The notes under the pieces: model-generated
The model's database searches: none
What the model saw: the letters and a program-made list of their open reading frames with translations, nothing else
Told to the model about the DNA's origin: nothing
Shown here: positions 44,267 through 51,914 of the stretch, one piece after another
Position numbering within the stretch: position 1 is the first letter of the stretch
Layout of the letters: every line of letters starts with the position of its first letter
Position numbers and translations under genes: made by a program
Assembly (NCBI RefSeq): GCF_001886715.1
Contig: NZ_CP018082.1
Span: 6,386,001-6,450,000, forward strand
Source: Nocardia mangyaensis
Lineage (GTDB): Bacteria; Actinomycetota; Actinomycetes; Mycobacteriales; Mycobacteriaceae
Length of the DNA stretch: 64,000 bases
Reading direction: 5' to 3'

Positions 44267-46401
44267 GCCGCGTCGCCTCGCCGTCCCGTGAGCTACCCGC
44301 GACGGCACGCACCCGCACCACCAGCGCGAGCCTCGGCGCACTCGACACACACCGCGAAGACGGCGCGGGTTCGGCGGCCCTCGCCGATACGGCACCAACC
44401 GGGCGGCGACTGACTGTCGAGCGCCCGGGAATGCAGACCACCGTGCAGGACTGGCCGGGCCGAATCGGCTACTGGCACATCGGCGTTCCACCATCCGGCC
44501 CGATGGACGATCTGTCGTTCCGGCTCGGAAACCGGGTGCTCGGAAATCCGGAAGGCGCCGCGGGGCTGGAGTGCACGCTCGGCGGACCGGCCCTGCGATT
44601 CAGCACGGCCACCTGGGTGTGCGTGACAGGGGCGGTGGCCGATGTAGGAGTGAACGGTGTCCCGATCGAACAGTGGCGCACGGTCGAGGTGCCCGCCGGT
44701 GGCGTACTGGATGTCGGTGCGATTCGCGGTCCCGGGATGCGCACCTACATCCTGGTGTCCGGCGGCCTCGACATCGACGAATTCCTCGGCAGCGCGGCCA
44801 CCTTCACCCTGGGCAAGTTCGGCGGCGGTACCGGCGCGGCGCTGCGCGCCGACGACACTGTCCCGCTCGGCACCCCGTCGACCCGCATCGCCCCCGCCGT
44901 CCCGATGGCCGACCTCCCGGCTTTCGGCCACCGCTGGGAACTGGCGGTCACCGAGGGCCCACACGGCGCGCCGGAGTTCTTCACCCGCACCGACTTCGAC
45001 ACCATCATCGGCACCGACTACGAGGTGCACTTCAACTCCGACCGCACCGGCGTCCGCCTGATCGGCCCGAAGCCGGAGTGGGCGCGCACCGATGGCGGCG
45101 AGGCCGGCCTGCATCCGTCCAACATCCACGACAACGCCTATACGATCGGCGCGCTCGATTTCACCGGCGACACCCCGATCCTGCTCGGCCCCGACGGCCC
45201 CAGCCTCGGCGGCTTCGTCTGCCCGGTCACCGTGGTCGCCGCCGACCGCTGGAAGCTCGGCCAGCTCACCCCCGGTGACACGGTGCGTTTCGTCCCCGTC
45301 CGCGCCGAACACGCCGCACCCGCCGCCGCCCTCGGCGCGAGCAGGCGCGCGTCCCTGGGCACCGTGCTCTCGGCGGGCCGCGACGGCGACGACGGCGTCC
45401 TGCGCCGTGCCGAGGTCGACGACGAGACCGGCGTGACCTATCGCCGGCAGGGCGACGACGGCGTTCTCGTCGAATACGGCACGCTCACCCTGGATCTCGG
45501 CCTCCGCGCCCGGGTCCACGCCCTGCACCAGCACCTGATCACCATCGGCCTGCGCGGGGTCATCGAACTCACCCCCGGCATCCGCTCCCTGCAGATCCGG
45601 GTCGATCCAGCGGTCCTGCCGATCGCTGCGCTTCTCGACCTACTGGCCGAAGCCGAAGCACACCTCCCGAATTCGGCCGAGCTCGTGGTCCCCAGCCGCA
45701 CCGTGCATCTGCCGTTGTCGTGGGACGACCCGTCCACCCGCGAGGCCATCATCCGCTACATGCACGGCGTGCGGGCCGACGCACCGTGGTGCCCGTGGAA
45801 CATCGAATTCATCCGCCGGATGAACGGCCTGACCTCGGTCGAGGACGTCTATCGCACCGTCTTCGACGCCGAATACCTCGTCCTGGGCCTCGGCGATGTC
45901 TACCTCGGCGCCCCCGTCGCCACCCCCACCGACCCCCGCCATCGTCTGGTCACCACCAAATACAACCCGGCCCGCACCTGGACGCCCGAGAACGCCGTCG
46001 GCATCGGCGGCGCGTACCTGTGCATCTACGGCATGGAGGGCCCCGGTGGCTATCAGTTCATCGGCCGCACCACCCAGGTCTGGAATCACCGTGCCCGTCC
46101 GGCCGGTGCCGCCGGACCCGGCGTCGACCGCTTCGCCACCGACGCCGAAACACCATGGCTGCTGCGCTATTTCGACCGTATCCGCTGGCATCCGGTCGAG
46201 GCCGGCGAACTCCTCGATCTGCGTGCGGATTTCGCCGCGGGCAAGGTCGACATCACCGTGGAAGACGGCGAGTTCCGCCTCGCGGACTACCGCCGGTTCC
46301 TCGCCGACAACGCGCGCTCCATCGCCGACTTCCGCGCCGTGCAGGCCGAGGCGTTCGGCGCCGAACGCCAGTCCTGGCGCTCGGCGGGCGAACTCGACTG
46401 A
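44263..46401 (+). CDS. Urea/guanidine carboxylase-like protein reduced to the carboxyltransferase domains
   Basis: A 712-residue protein. After ~50 disordered residues come an AHS2/PxpC-type domain (about 50-340: VERPGMQTTVQDWPGRIGYWHIGVPPSGPMDDLSFRLGNRVLGN) and an AHS1/PxpB-type domain (about 400-640: VEYGTLTLDLGLRARVHALHQHL), then FLADNARSIADFRAVQAEAF and the end. In full-length urea or guanidine carboxylase (~1200 residues) an ATP-grasp biotin carboxylase precedes AHS2 and a biotin carrier domain follows AHS1. Both are missing, and the protein stops close to where the carrier domain would begin. It needs a partner in trans for biotin carboxylation. Coupled by 4-bp overlap to the deiminase-like pair. 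No allophanate hydrolase follows. Confidence 0.86.
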   Translation: MSRVASPSRELPATARTRTTSASLGALDTHREDGAGSAALADTAPTGRRLTVERPGMQTTVQDWPGRIGYWHIGVPPSGPMDDLSFRLGNRVLGNPEGAAGLECTLGGPALRFSTATWVCVTGAVADVGVNGVPIEQWRTVEVPAGGVLDVGAIRGPGMRTYILVSGGLDIDEFLGSAATFTLGKFGGGTGAALRADDTVPLGTPSTRIAPAVPMADLPAFGHRWELAVTEGPHGAPEFFTRTDFDTIIGTDYEVHFNSDRTGVRLIGPKPEWARTDGGEAGLHPSNIHDNAYTIGALDFTGDTPILLGPDGPSLGGFVCPVTVVAADRWKLGQLTPGDTVRFVPVRAEHAAPAAALGASRRASLGTVLSAGRDGDDGVLRRAEVDDETGVTYRRQGDDGVLVEYGTLTLDLGLRARVHALHQHLITIGLRGVIELTPGIRSLQIRVDPAVLPIAALLDLLAEAEAHLPNSAELVVPSRTVHLPLSWDDPSTREAIIRYMHGVRADAPWCPWNIEFIRRMNGLTSVEDVYRTVFDAEYLVLGLGDVYLGAPVATPTDPRHRLVTTKYNPARTWTPENAVGIGGAYLCIYGMEGPGGYQFIGRTTQVWNHRARPAGAAGPGVDRFATDAETPWLLRYFDRIRWHPVEAGELLDLRADFAAGKVDITVEDGEFRLADYRRFLADNARSIADFRAVQAEAFGAERQSWRSAGELD

Positions 46402-47553
46402 TCAGCGCAGCGCGGCGAAGAACTCGCGCACATCGGTGGTGAGCAGTTCCGGTTCCTCGAGCGCCGCGAAGTGCCCGCCCCGATCCACATCGTTCCACCG
46501 CACGATCGTGTTCTCCGCCTCGTCGAAGCGGCGGATCGCGACATCGTGGGCGAGGACGAGCACGCCGGTCGGCACACCCGAATTCGCGGGCACCACACCC
46601 CATTGCGCCGGCTGCGCGTAGCCGATGTACCCCGCCGAGCCCGCCGTGCCGGTGAGCCAGTAGATCATCACGTTGGTCAGCAGCCGATTGCGATCGATGA
46701 TTTTGTCCGGCAGCGTCTCCCGCGGGTGCGTCCACTCCCGGAACTTGTCCAGGATCCACGCCAGCTGCCCGATCGGGGAGTCGACCAGCCCGTAGGCCAG
46801 TGTCTGCGGACGGGTGGACTGCACGGCGATATAGCCGAACTCCTCGTTCATGAACGCCTCGATTCGTGCGATGCGGTCCCGCTCGAGGTCGGTCAGGCTC
46901 GCCATGTCCTGCGCCGACAGCGGCAGCTGAGGGAACGAACCCGCACCACCGTTGACGTGCACCCCGATCACCCGATCCGGTGCGACCCGCCCGACCTCCG
47001 GGCTCACCGCCGCCCCGATGTCGCCGCCCTGCACCCCGAAGCGCTCGTACCCGAGCCGGGTCATCAGCTCGACCCACGCCTCGGCGATCCGGCGCACCGA
47101 CCACCCCTCGGTGACCGGGCCGGAGAAGCCGAAGCCCGGCAGCGACGGGATCACCACGTGGAAGGCGTCGGCCGGATCGCCACCGTGCGCACGCGGATCG
47201 GTCAGCGGGCCGATCAGGTCGAGGAACTCCGCGACCGAGCCCGGCCAGCCGTGGGTGAGCAGCAACGGCACCGCGGTGGGTTCCGGTGAGCGCACGTGCA
47301 GGAAGTGGATGTTCTGGCCGTCGATCTCCGTCGTGAACTGTTCGTGCGCGTTGAGTTTCGCTTCTTCGGCCCGCCAGTCGTAGCCGGTGCGCCAGTGGTC
47401 GACGAGTTCGCGCAGGTAGCCGGTCGGCACGCCGGTGTCCCAGCCGTCACCCGGCAGCGCTGCGGGCCAGCGCGCGTTGTCGAGCCGAGTGCGCAGGTCA
47501 TCGAGCTGCTGCTGCGGGATGTCGAGGCGGAAGGACTGGATCTCGTTGCTCAT
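46402..47553 (-). CDS. Epoxide hydrolase family alpha/beta-hydrolase
   Basis: A 383-residue enzyme of the microsomal-type epoxide hydrolase family. N-terminal EHN domain ([37 protein letters not shown]), then [21 protein letters not shown] (oxyanion region), nucleophile Asp in [10 protein letters not shown], and the C-terminal catalytic His in [15 protein letters not shown]. It is directly convergent with the carboxylase gene (no gap) and divergent from a WYL regulator with an operator-like palindrome between them. Soluble, ring-opening hydrolysis is expected. Confidence 0.92.
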   Translation of the reverse strand: MSNEIQSFRLDIPQQQLDDLRTRLDNARWPAALPGDGWDTGVPTGYLRELVDHWRTGYDWRAEEAKLNAHEQFTTEIDGQNIHFLHVRSPEPTAVPLLLTHGWPGSVAEFLDLIGPLTDPRAHGGDPADAFHVVIPSLPGFGFSGPVTEGWSVRRIAEAWVELMTRLGYERFGVQGGDIGAAVSPEVGRVAPDRVIGVHVNGGAGSFPQLPLSAQDMASLTDLERDRIARIEAFMNEEFGYIAVQSTRPQTLAYGLVDSPIGQLAWILDKFREWTHPRETLPDKIIDRNRLLTNVMIYWLTGTAGSAGYIGYAQPAQWGVVPANSGVPTGVLVLAHDVAIRRFDEAENTIVRWNDVDRGGHFAALEEPELLTTDVREFFAALR

Positions 47554-47573
47554 GAGATCAACCCTATGAGCCA

Positions 47574-47596
47574 CCTAGGACAGTTTCCGCCCTAGC
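47574..47596. promoter_or_regulatory. Candidate operator of the WYL regulator
   Basis: Imperfect inverted repeat CTAGGACAG-TTT-CCGCCCTAG (arms match at 7 of 9 positions) in the 62-bp gap between the epoxide hydrolase and regulator genes. Confidence 0.6.
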
Positions 47597-47615
47597 TGTG
47601 CGAGAGAATCAAATC

Positions 47616-48566
47616 ATGCTGGAAACCTCGGCCCGCCTGCTCCGTCTGCTGTCGCTGCTGCAGACTCCCCGCGACTGGACCGGCACCGAACTCGCCGAGC
47701 GTCTCGAGGTCGACGCGCGCACCGTGCGCCGCGATATCGAGAAGCTGCGCGGCCTCGGCTATCCGGTCGACGCGACGCCCGGCGTCGGTGGCTACCGGCT
47801 CGGCGCGGGCGCGAAGCTGCCCCCGCTGCTCCTCGACGACGACGAAGCGGTCGCCGTGGCCATCGGCCTGCGCACCGCGGCGGGCGGCACCGTCGCCGGG
47901 ATCGAGGACAGTTCTCTGCGCGCGCTCACCAAACTCGAACAGGTGCTGCCCTCGCGCCTGCGTCACCGCGTGAGCCTGCTGCACTCGGTGACCGTCACCG
48001 TTCCCGCCGCCGCGACCCGCGTCGACCCCGATGTCCTCACCGCCGTGGCGGCCACCATCCGCGACAACCACCGTCTCCGCTTCGACTACCGAACCCACGA
48101 CGGCACAACGACTTTGCGCACCGCGGAGCCCCATCGCCTGGCGCACACGGGCCGCCACTGGTACCTCATCGCCTGGGACGTCGACCGTGCCGACTGGCGC
48201 ACCTACCGCGTCGACCGGGTCACGCCCCGCATCCCCACCGGTCCCCGTTTCACGCCCCGCGAAGCCCCTGATCTCGACCTCGGCGGTTACCTGACCCGTG
48301 GCATCACCACGGCCACCTACCGCTACCAGGCCGTCATCACCCTCGCGGTCTCCGCCGCCGTCGCCGCCGACCGCATCGCCCCCACCGTCGGCCTGATCGA
48401 GCCCCTCACCCCCGACACCTGCCTCCTGCGCACCGGCTCCAACGACCTCACCGAACTGGCGATCTACGTGGCCACCTTCGACTTCCCCTTCCACGTCGAA
48501 GAACCCCCCGAACTCATCGCCCACCTCCGCACCCTCGCCACCCGTTTCGCCGAGGCCACCGACTGA
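47616..48566 (+). CDS. WYL-domain helix-turn-helix regulator
   Basis: A 316-residue regulator of the YafY/DeoR-like class. N-terminal HTH_11 domain (about 1-60: LLRLLSLLQTPRDWTGTELAERLEVDARTVRRDIEKLRGLGYPVDATPGVGGYRL), then a WYL domain with HWYLIAWDVDRADWRTYRVDRV. The WYL domain binds ligands or nucleic acid. Divergent from the epoxide hydrolase gene, which is the likely target. The ATG at 47616 starts METSARLLRLLSLL-like sequence as in relatives. Confidence 0.92.
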   Translation: MLETSARLLRLLSLLQTPRDWTGTELAERLEVDARTVRRDIEKLRGLGYPVDATPGVGGYRLGAGAKLPPLLLDDDEAVAVAIGLRTAAGGTVAGIEDSSLRALTKLEQVLPSRLRHRVSLLHSVTVTVPAAATRVDPDVLTAVAATIRDNHRLRFDYRTHDGTTTLRTAEPHRLAHTGRHWYLIAWDVDRADWRTYRVDRVTPRIPTGPRFTPREAPDLDLGGYLTRGITTATYRYQAVITLAVSAAVAADRIAPTVGLIEPLTPDTCLLRTGSNDLTELAIYVATFDFPFHVEEPPELIAHLRTLATRFAEATD

Positions 48567-49043
48567 TCAGCTGTCCAGCCGGGCGATCGCGGTGGCGGAG
48601 GGGTTGGTGGCGTCGCGGAGGATGCGGAGGGCGGTGACCAGGCCGTCCAGTTGGGTGGGTGTGAGCAGACCGGTCAGCCATTGGTCGAGGGCGGCCAGGT
48701 AGTCGGGGAGGGCTTGTTCCAGGCGGCGGCCGCCGGCTTCGGTCAGTGCCGCGTAGGCGCTGCGGCGGTCGGCGGGGGCGAGTTGGCGTTCGACCAACCC
48801 GTCGCGCGCCAGGCGGTCGACCAGGCGGGTGACGCCGCTGGTCGACAGTTCCGTCTGCGTTGCGAGATCGGACATGCGCAGGCGGTGGCCCGGGGAGCGA
48901 CTCAGCCGCATCAGGGCATTGAGGTCGAGGCCGGAGAGGCCGTGCGTTTTCCAGGTGGGTTCGAGCTTGGCGAGCAAACCGCTGTGCGCCTCGAAGAGCA
49001 AACCTGCGGCGGTCAACCGCGGGTCGTCGAACAGTTCTTGCAT
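48567..49043 (-). CDS. MarR family regulator
   Basis: A 158-residue winged-helix regulator: LDLNALMRLSRSPGHRLRMSDLATQTELSTSGVTRLVDRLARDGLVERQLAPADRRSAYAALTEAGGRRL covers the DNA-binding helices and wing (about 38-108), with dimerisation helices at both ends. Convergent with the WYL gene with no gap. Divergent from a broken GDSL esterase gene; nested palindromes lie in the shared promoter region. Confidence 0.92.
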   Translation of the reverse strand: MQELFDDPRLTAAGLLFEAHSGLLAKLEPTWKTHGLSGLDLNALMRLSRSPGHRLRMSDLATQTELSTSGVTRLVDRLARDGLVERQLAPADRRSAYAALTEAGGRRLEQALPDYLAALDQWLTGLLTPTQLDGLVTALRILRDATNPSATAIARLDS

Positions 49044-49075
49044 GACCCCACCCTAGCCGATTGTTGCTACGCGGA

Positions 49076-49138
49076 TAGTTGACATGAGGAATACCTCCGA
49101 GTAGACCTATGTCTACGCAATATTCCTCGCAGCAACTA
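49076..49138. promoter_or_regulatory. Nested palindromes at the MarR / esterase promoter
   Basis: Three inverted pairs: TAGTTG (49076-49081) with CAACTA (49133-49138), GAGGAATA (49086-49093) with TATTCCTC (49121-49128), both centred at 49107, and inside them GTAGAC-CTAT-GTCTAC (49101-49116). TTGACA (49079-49084) with TAGACC 17 bp later is a plausible rightward promoter whose -10 lies in the inner palindrome. This fits repression by the adjacent MarR protein. Confidence 0.72.
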
Positions 49139-49149
49139 ATGGAGTGGTC

Positions 49150-49590
49150 ATGCAGCACAGCACCTGGGTCGCCGGTTTCCGGACCGGAGTGATCAGCCCC
49201 TACGAACAGATCAAGCTCGCCGAATCGCGAGAGTCCGGATCACCGCGCGCGAGATCGGCGAATCCGGCAGCGCGCGTTTCGATTCCGACGCCAGACTCGT
49301 CACCGGCGTCACCGACGTCCTGCTGAACTTCGGCATCAACGATCTGATCCTGGGCGCCATGGGCGGGCAGCCGTCGGCCACCACCGACGAACTGATCACC
49401 GCCTTCACCGACCTCGCGCAGCGCTCCCACGCGGCGGACCTGCGCGTCCACGCCGCGACCATCGGGCCGTACGCGGCGTGCGTTTACCCCGCGATGCCGC
49501 TGACCGAAACCCAGCCGACCCGCGCCGCGGTCAACGAATGGCTGCGTACCACTGACGCTTTCGACTCGGCGGGGACCGACGGGCTGTACC
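49150..49590 (+). pseudogene. Broken SGNH/GDSL-type esterase gene
   Basis: The first ~27 codons (MQHSTWVAGFRTGVISPYEQIKLAES) are in one frame. From about 49230 the homology continues in another frame with RVRIT, then SARFDSDARLVTGVTDVLLNFGINDLI, then LRVHAATIGPYAACVYPAMPLTETQPTRAAVNEWLRTTDAFD. The GINDL block, the final strand/helix pattern and the VNEWLRTTDAFD segment are typical of actinomycete GDSL esterases. The middle (catalytic Ser block) is deleted with a frameshift, and the C-terminal catalytic Asp-His block is missing where the convergent gene begins. The promoter is still well formed. Confidence 0.72.
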
Positions 49591-49614
49591 TCGAGGTAAC
49601 CGCGTGGCCGGTGC

Positions 49615-50616
49615 TCATCCGGCCACGGTCAGCACGGTCTTGCCCGCGGCATGTCCTTGCGCGAACACCGCTATGGCAGAGGGCGTTTCGATCAGGGGTA
49701 CCTGGCGTTCGAGCACCGGTCGCAGACGCCCATCGGCGGCCAGGTCGGCCAGGTGGGCGAGGTCGGTGGCCGACGGCCGCATGAGCAGCGACTTCATCGT
49801 CGGCCGGGTGAACAGATCGGTGAGCGCGACCGCGGCGAGCCAGCGGATCGGGCCGAACCAGTGGTCACCGGGCGCGGCGGCCGAGGAGACGAACACTCCG
49901 TCGGGAGCGAGTGCCCGACGGATCTCCCGTAGCGAGCGATTGCCCGCCAGATCGAAGACGACGTCATAGGGGGCATCGGTGCGGGTGAAATCGTCTGCCG
50001 TGTAGTCGATGACGACATCCGCGCCGATGCCGCGCACCATCTCGAGGTGCCGGGTACTGCACACGGCGGTCACGTGCGCGCCGAGCAGCTTCGCGATCTG
50101 CACCGCGAAGCTCCCGACCCCGCCCGAGGCCCCATTGATCAGCACCCGTTGACCCGGCTCGACCTTGCCGATGTCGCGCAGGCCCTGCAGGGCGGTCATC
50201 CCCGAATCCGGGATCGCCGCGGCCTCTTCCATACCCAGCCCGTCAGGCACGAGGGCGAGCGCGCCGACGGCCGCGCACGCATACTCGGCGAAGGCGCCAC
50301 CGGGGATCTCACCGAAAACCCGGTCGCCCACCTGAAATTCGGTCACCTGCGCACCCACCGCGACGACGTGGCCCGCCAGGTTCTGTCCAATCCCCGGCCG
50401 CTTCGGCCTGCGCAACCCGAACCCCAGCCGCAACAGATACGGCGTCCCGTTCAGCAGATGCAGATCCCCGCTGCACAGCGATGCCGCGCGCACCCGCACC
50501 ATCACTTCCCGCTCCCCTGGCACCGGCAGCGGCGCGACCTCGACACGCAACACCTCACTGCCGCCGTAGCGGGGCGCGACCACCGCGATCATCGTAGTTG
50601 TTTCCACCTCGGTCAT
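49615..50616 (-). CDS. Medium-chain dehydrogenase/reductase, quinone oxidoreductase-like
   Basis: A 333-residue NAD(P)-dependent MDR protein: RAASLCSGDLHLLNGTPYLLRLGFGLRRPKRPGIGQNLAGHVVAVGAQVTEFQVGDRVFGE, then VLINGASGGVGSFAVQIAKLLGAHVTAVCSTRH as nucleotide-binding region. The zinc-binding residues of alcohol dehydrogenases are not conserved, so a zinc-independent reductase is likely. Divergent from a TetR regulator with two operator boxes between them. Confidence 0.9.
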   Translation of the reverse strand: MTEVETTTMIAVVAPRYGGSEVLRVEVAPLPVPGEREVMVRVRAASLCSGDLHLLNGTPYLLRLGFGLRRPKRPGIGQNLAGHVVAVGAQVTEFQVGDRVFGEIPGGAFAEYACAAVGALALVPDGLGMEEAAAIPDSGMTALQGLRDIGKVEPGQRVLINGASGGVGSFAVQIAKLLGAHVTAVCSTRHLEMVRGIGADVVIDYTADDFTRTDAPYDVVFDLAGNRSLREIRRALAPDGVFVSSAAAPGDHWFGPIRWLAAVALTDLFTRPTMKSLLMRPSATDLAHLADLAADGRLRPVLERQVPLIETPSAIAVFAQGHAAGKTVLTVAG

Positions 50617-50639
50617 GAGCGTTCCTCACCAGCCGTGTA

Positions 50640-50686
50640 CTTACAGCGTAAGCATCTACTGCGAGACGGTACGCTTACGCCGTAAG
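50640..50686. promoter_or_regulatory. Twin CTTAC-N3-GTAAG operator boxes
   Basis: Two 13-bp palindromes, CTTACAGCGTAAG (50640-50652) and CTTACGCCGTAAG (50674-50686), 34 bp apart centre to centre, in the gap between the reductase gene and the TetR gene. They should bind the TetR dimer, one per box. Confidence 0.78.
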
Positions 50687-50713
50687 TAGGTCAAGGAAAC
50701 AGTCAGGAACCCC

Positions 50714-51367
50714 ATGCCGCCACGCAACCCACTCACTCGGGACCGGATCCTGCGCGCCGCCGTCGAACTGGCCGACCAGGAAGGAGCGGCGGCCCTGTCG
50801 ATGCGCAAGCTCGCCAAGGCGGTCGGGGTGGAAGCCATGTCGCTCTACAACCACGTCGCCAACAAGGACGATCTACTCGACGGCATCGTCGACCTGGTCG
50901 TCGCCGAGATCTATGTCCCCCGGACGGACGGCGACTGGCGCCGCGAACTCCGCCACCGCGCCACCTCCGCGCACGAGGTCCTGCTGGCCCACCGCTGGGC
51001 CACTCCCCTCATCGGCTCCCGCGTCAATGTCGGCCCCGCCATGCTCGGCTATGTCGAGGCCACCCTCGGCTGCCTGGTCGCCGCGGGCTTCACCTACGAG
51101 CAGGCCGACCGCGCCTGGAACGCCATCGACTCCCACATCTACGGCTTCACCCTCCAGGCCATCACTTTTCCCCTCGACCCTTCCGAATATGCCTCGGCGG
51201 CATCGCAATTCCTCCCCCTGATCCCGGCCGAGACACACCCACACATGCACGCCCTGTCCACCCAGGTGATCAGCGGAACCCACTCCGGCGCCGCCGATTT
51301 CACCTTCGGACTCGATCTGTTACTCGACGGCCTGACGCACCTGCTCCACCGAAGCAGCCCGTCGTAG
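50714..51367 (+). CDS. TetR family regulator (TetR_C tetracyclin-repressor type)
   Basis: A 217-residue regulator: LTRDRILRAAVELADQEGAAALSMRKLAKAVGVEAMSLYNHVANKDDLLDGIVDLVVAEI is the helix-turn-helix with the tetracyclin-repressor pattern (MSLYNHVANKDDLLD). C-terminal helical domain with DSHIYGFTLQAITFPLDPSEYASAASQFLPLI. Divergent from the reductase gene, its probable target. A terminator follows. Confidence 0.93.
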   Translation: MPPRNPLTRDRILRAAVELADQEGAAALSMRKLAKAVGVEAMSLYNHVANKDDLLDGIVDLVVAEIYVPRTDGDWRRELRHRATSAHEVLLAHRWATPLIGSRVNVGPAMLGYVEATLGCLVAAGFTYEQADRAWNAIDSHIYGFTLQAITFPLDPSEYASAASQFLPLIPAETHPHMHALSTQVISGTHSGAADFTFGLDLLLDGLTHLLHRSSPS

Positions 51368-51388
51368 TGGTGTCCGCGGCTCGATGCC

Positions 51389-51426
51389 GGTCCGCCCCGG
51401 CAATCCATCGACTGCCGGGGCGGACC
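51389..51426. terminator. Bidirectional terminator
   Basis: A 14-bp perfect stem (51389-51402 with 51413-51426) and 10-nt loop between the convergent TetR and FMN-binding genes. Confidence 0.85.
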
Positions 51427-51431
51427 GAGAT

Positions 51432-51914
51432 TCAGGACGCTGCGGGCTGCCAGATCCTGCTGCGCAGGTCCCTGCCTCGGATGACCTGAACCCGCCACGG
51501 CGTCAACTTCAGAACGTGCAACAGCGGATCGCTCGGCGAGTTCCAGAACTGGCCGAGGTTGTATCCGGCACCGCGTGGGCTGGTCTTGCGATACAGGCGC
51601 CAGACATGGGCTTTCAGGTCCAGGTCATCGACCCAGGCCGCGTGGGCGTCGACGGCGGCCGAGTTGTTTCCGCGCGCCCAGTACGAGAAGCTCGTGTACG
51701 GGTTGCCCGCGATGTGCGCGGCCTTGACCTTGGTCTTGTAGGTCGCCAGCCAACCCACCGGGTCTGCGCCGACCAGTTCCCAGACTGGTATGAGGACGCG
51801 AGTTCTCGGTCGCCCCTTCGAGTCCACGGTGACCATCGTGGCGGACACGATGCTGCCCACGTAGGCGTTGAACTCGTCCTCGAGCGCGGCGAACGAGGTC
51901 ACTTTCACTGTCAT
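51432..51914 (-). CDS. PNPOx-like FMN-binding split-barrel protein
   Basis: A 160-residue protein of the pyridoxamine 5'-phosphate oxidase-like superfamily: SIVSATMVTVDSKGRPRTRVLIPVWE, TYKTKVKAAHIAGNPYTSFSYWARGNNSAAVDAHAAWVDD, GAGYNLGQFWNSPSDPLLHVLKLTPWRVQVI. Probably binds FMN; its reaction is unknown. It starts inside the stop codon of the MFS gene, so the two are coupled and may both be under the LysR regulator upstream. Confidence 0.83.
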   Translation of the reverse strand: MTVKVTSFAALEDEFNAYVGSIVSATMVTVDSKGRPRTRVLIPVWELVGADPVGWLATYKTKVKAAHIAGNPYTSFSYWARGNNSAAVDAHAAWVDDLDLKAHVWRLYRKTSPRGAGYNLGQFWNSPSDPLLHVLKLTPWRVQVIRGRDLRSRIWQPAAS

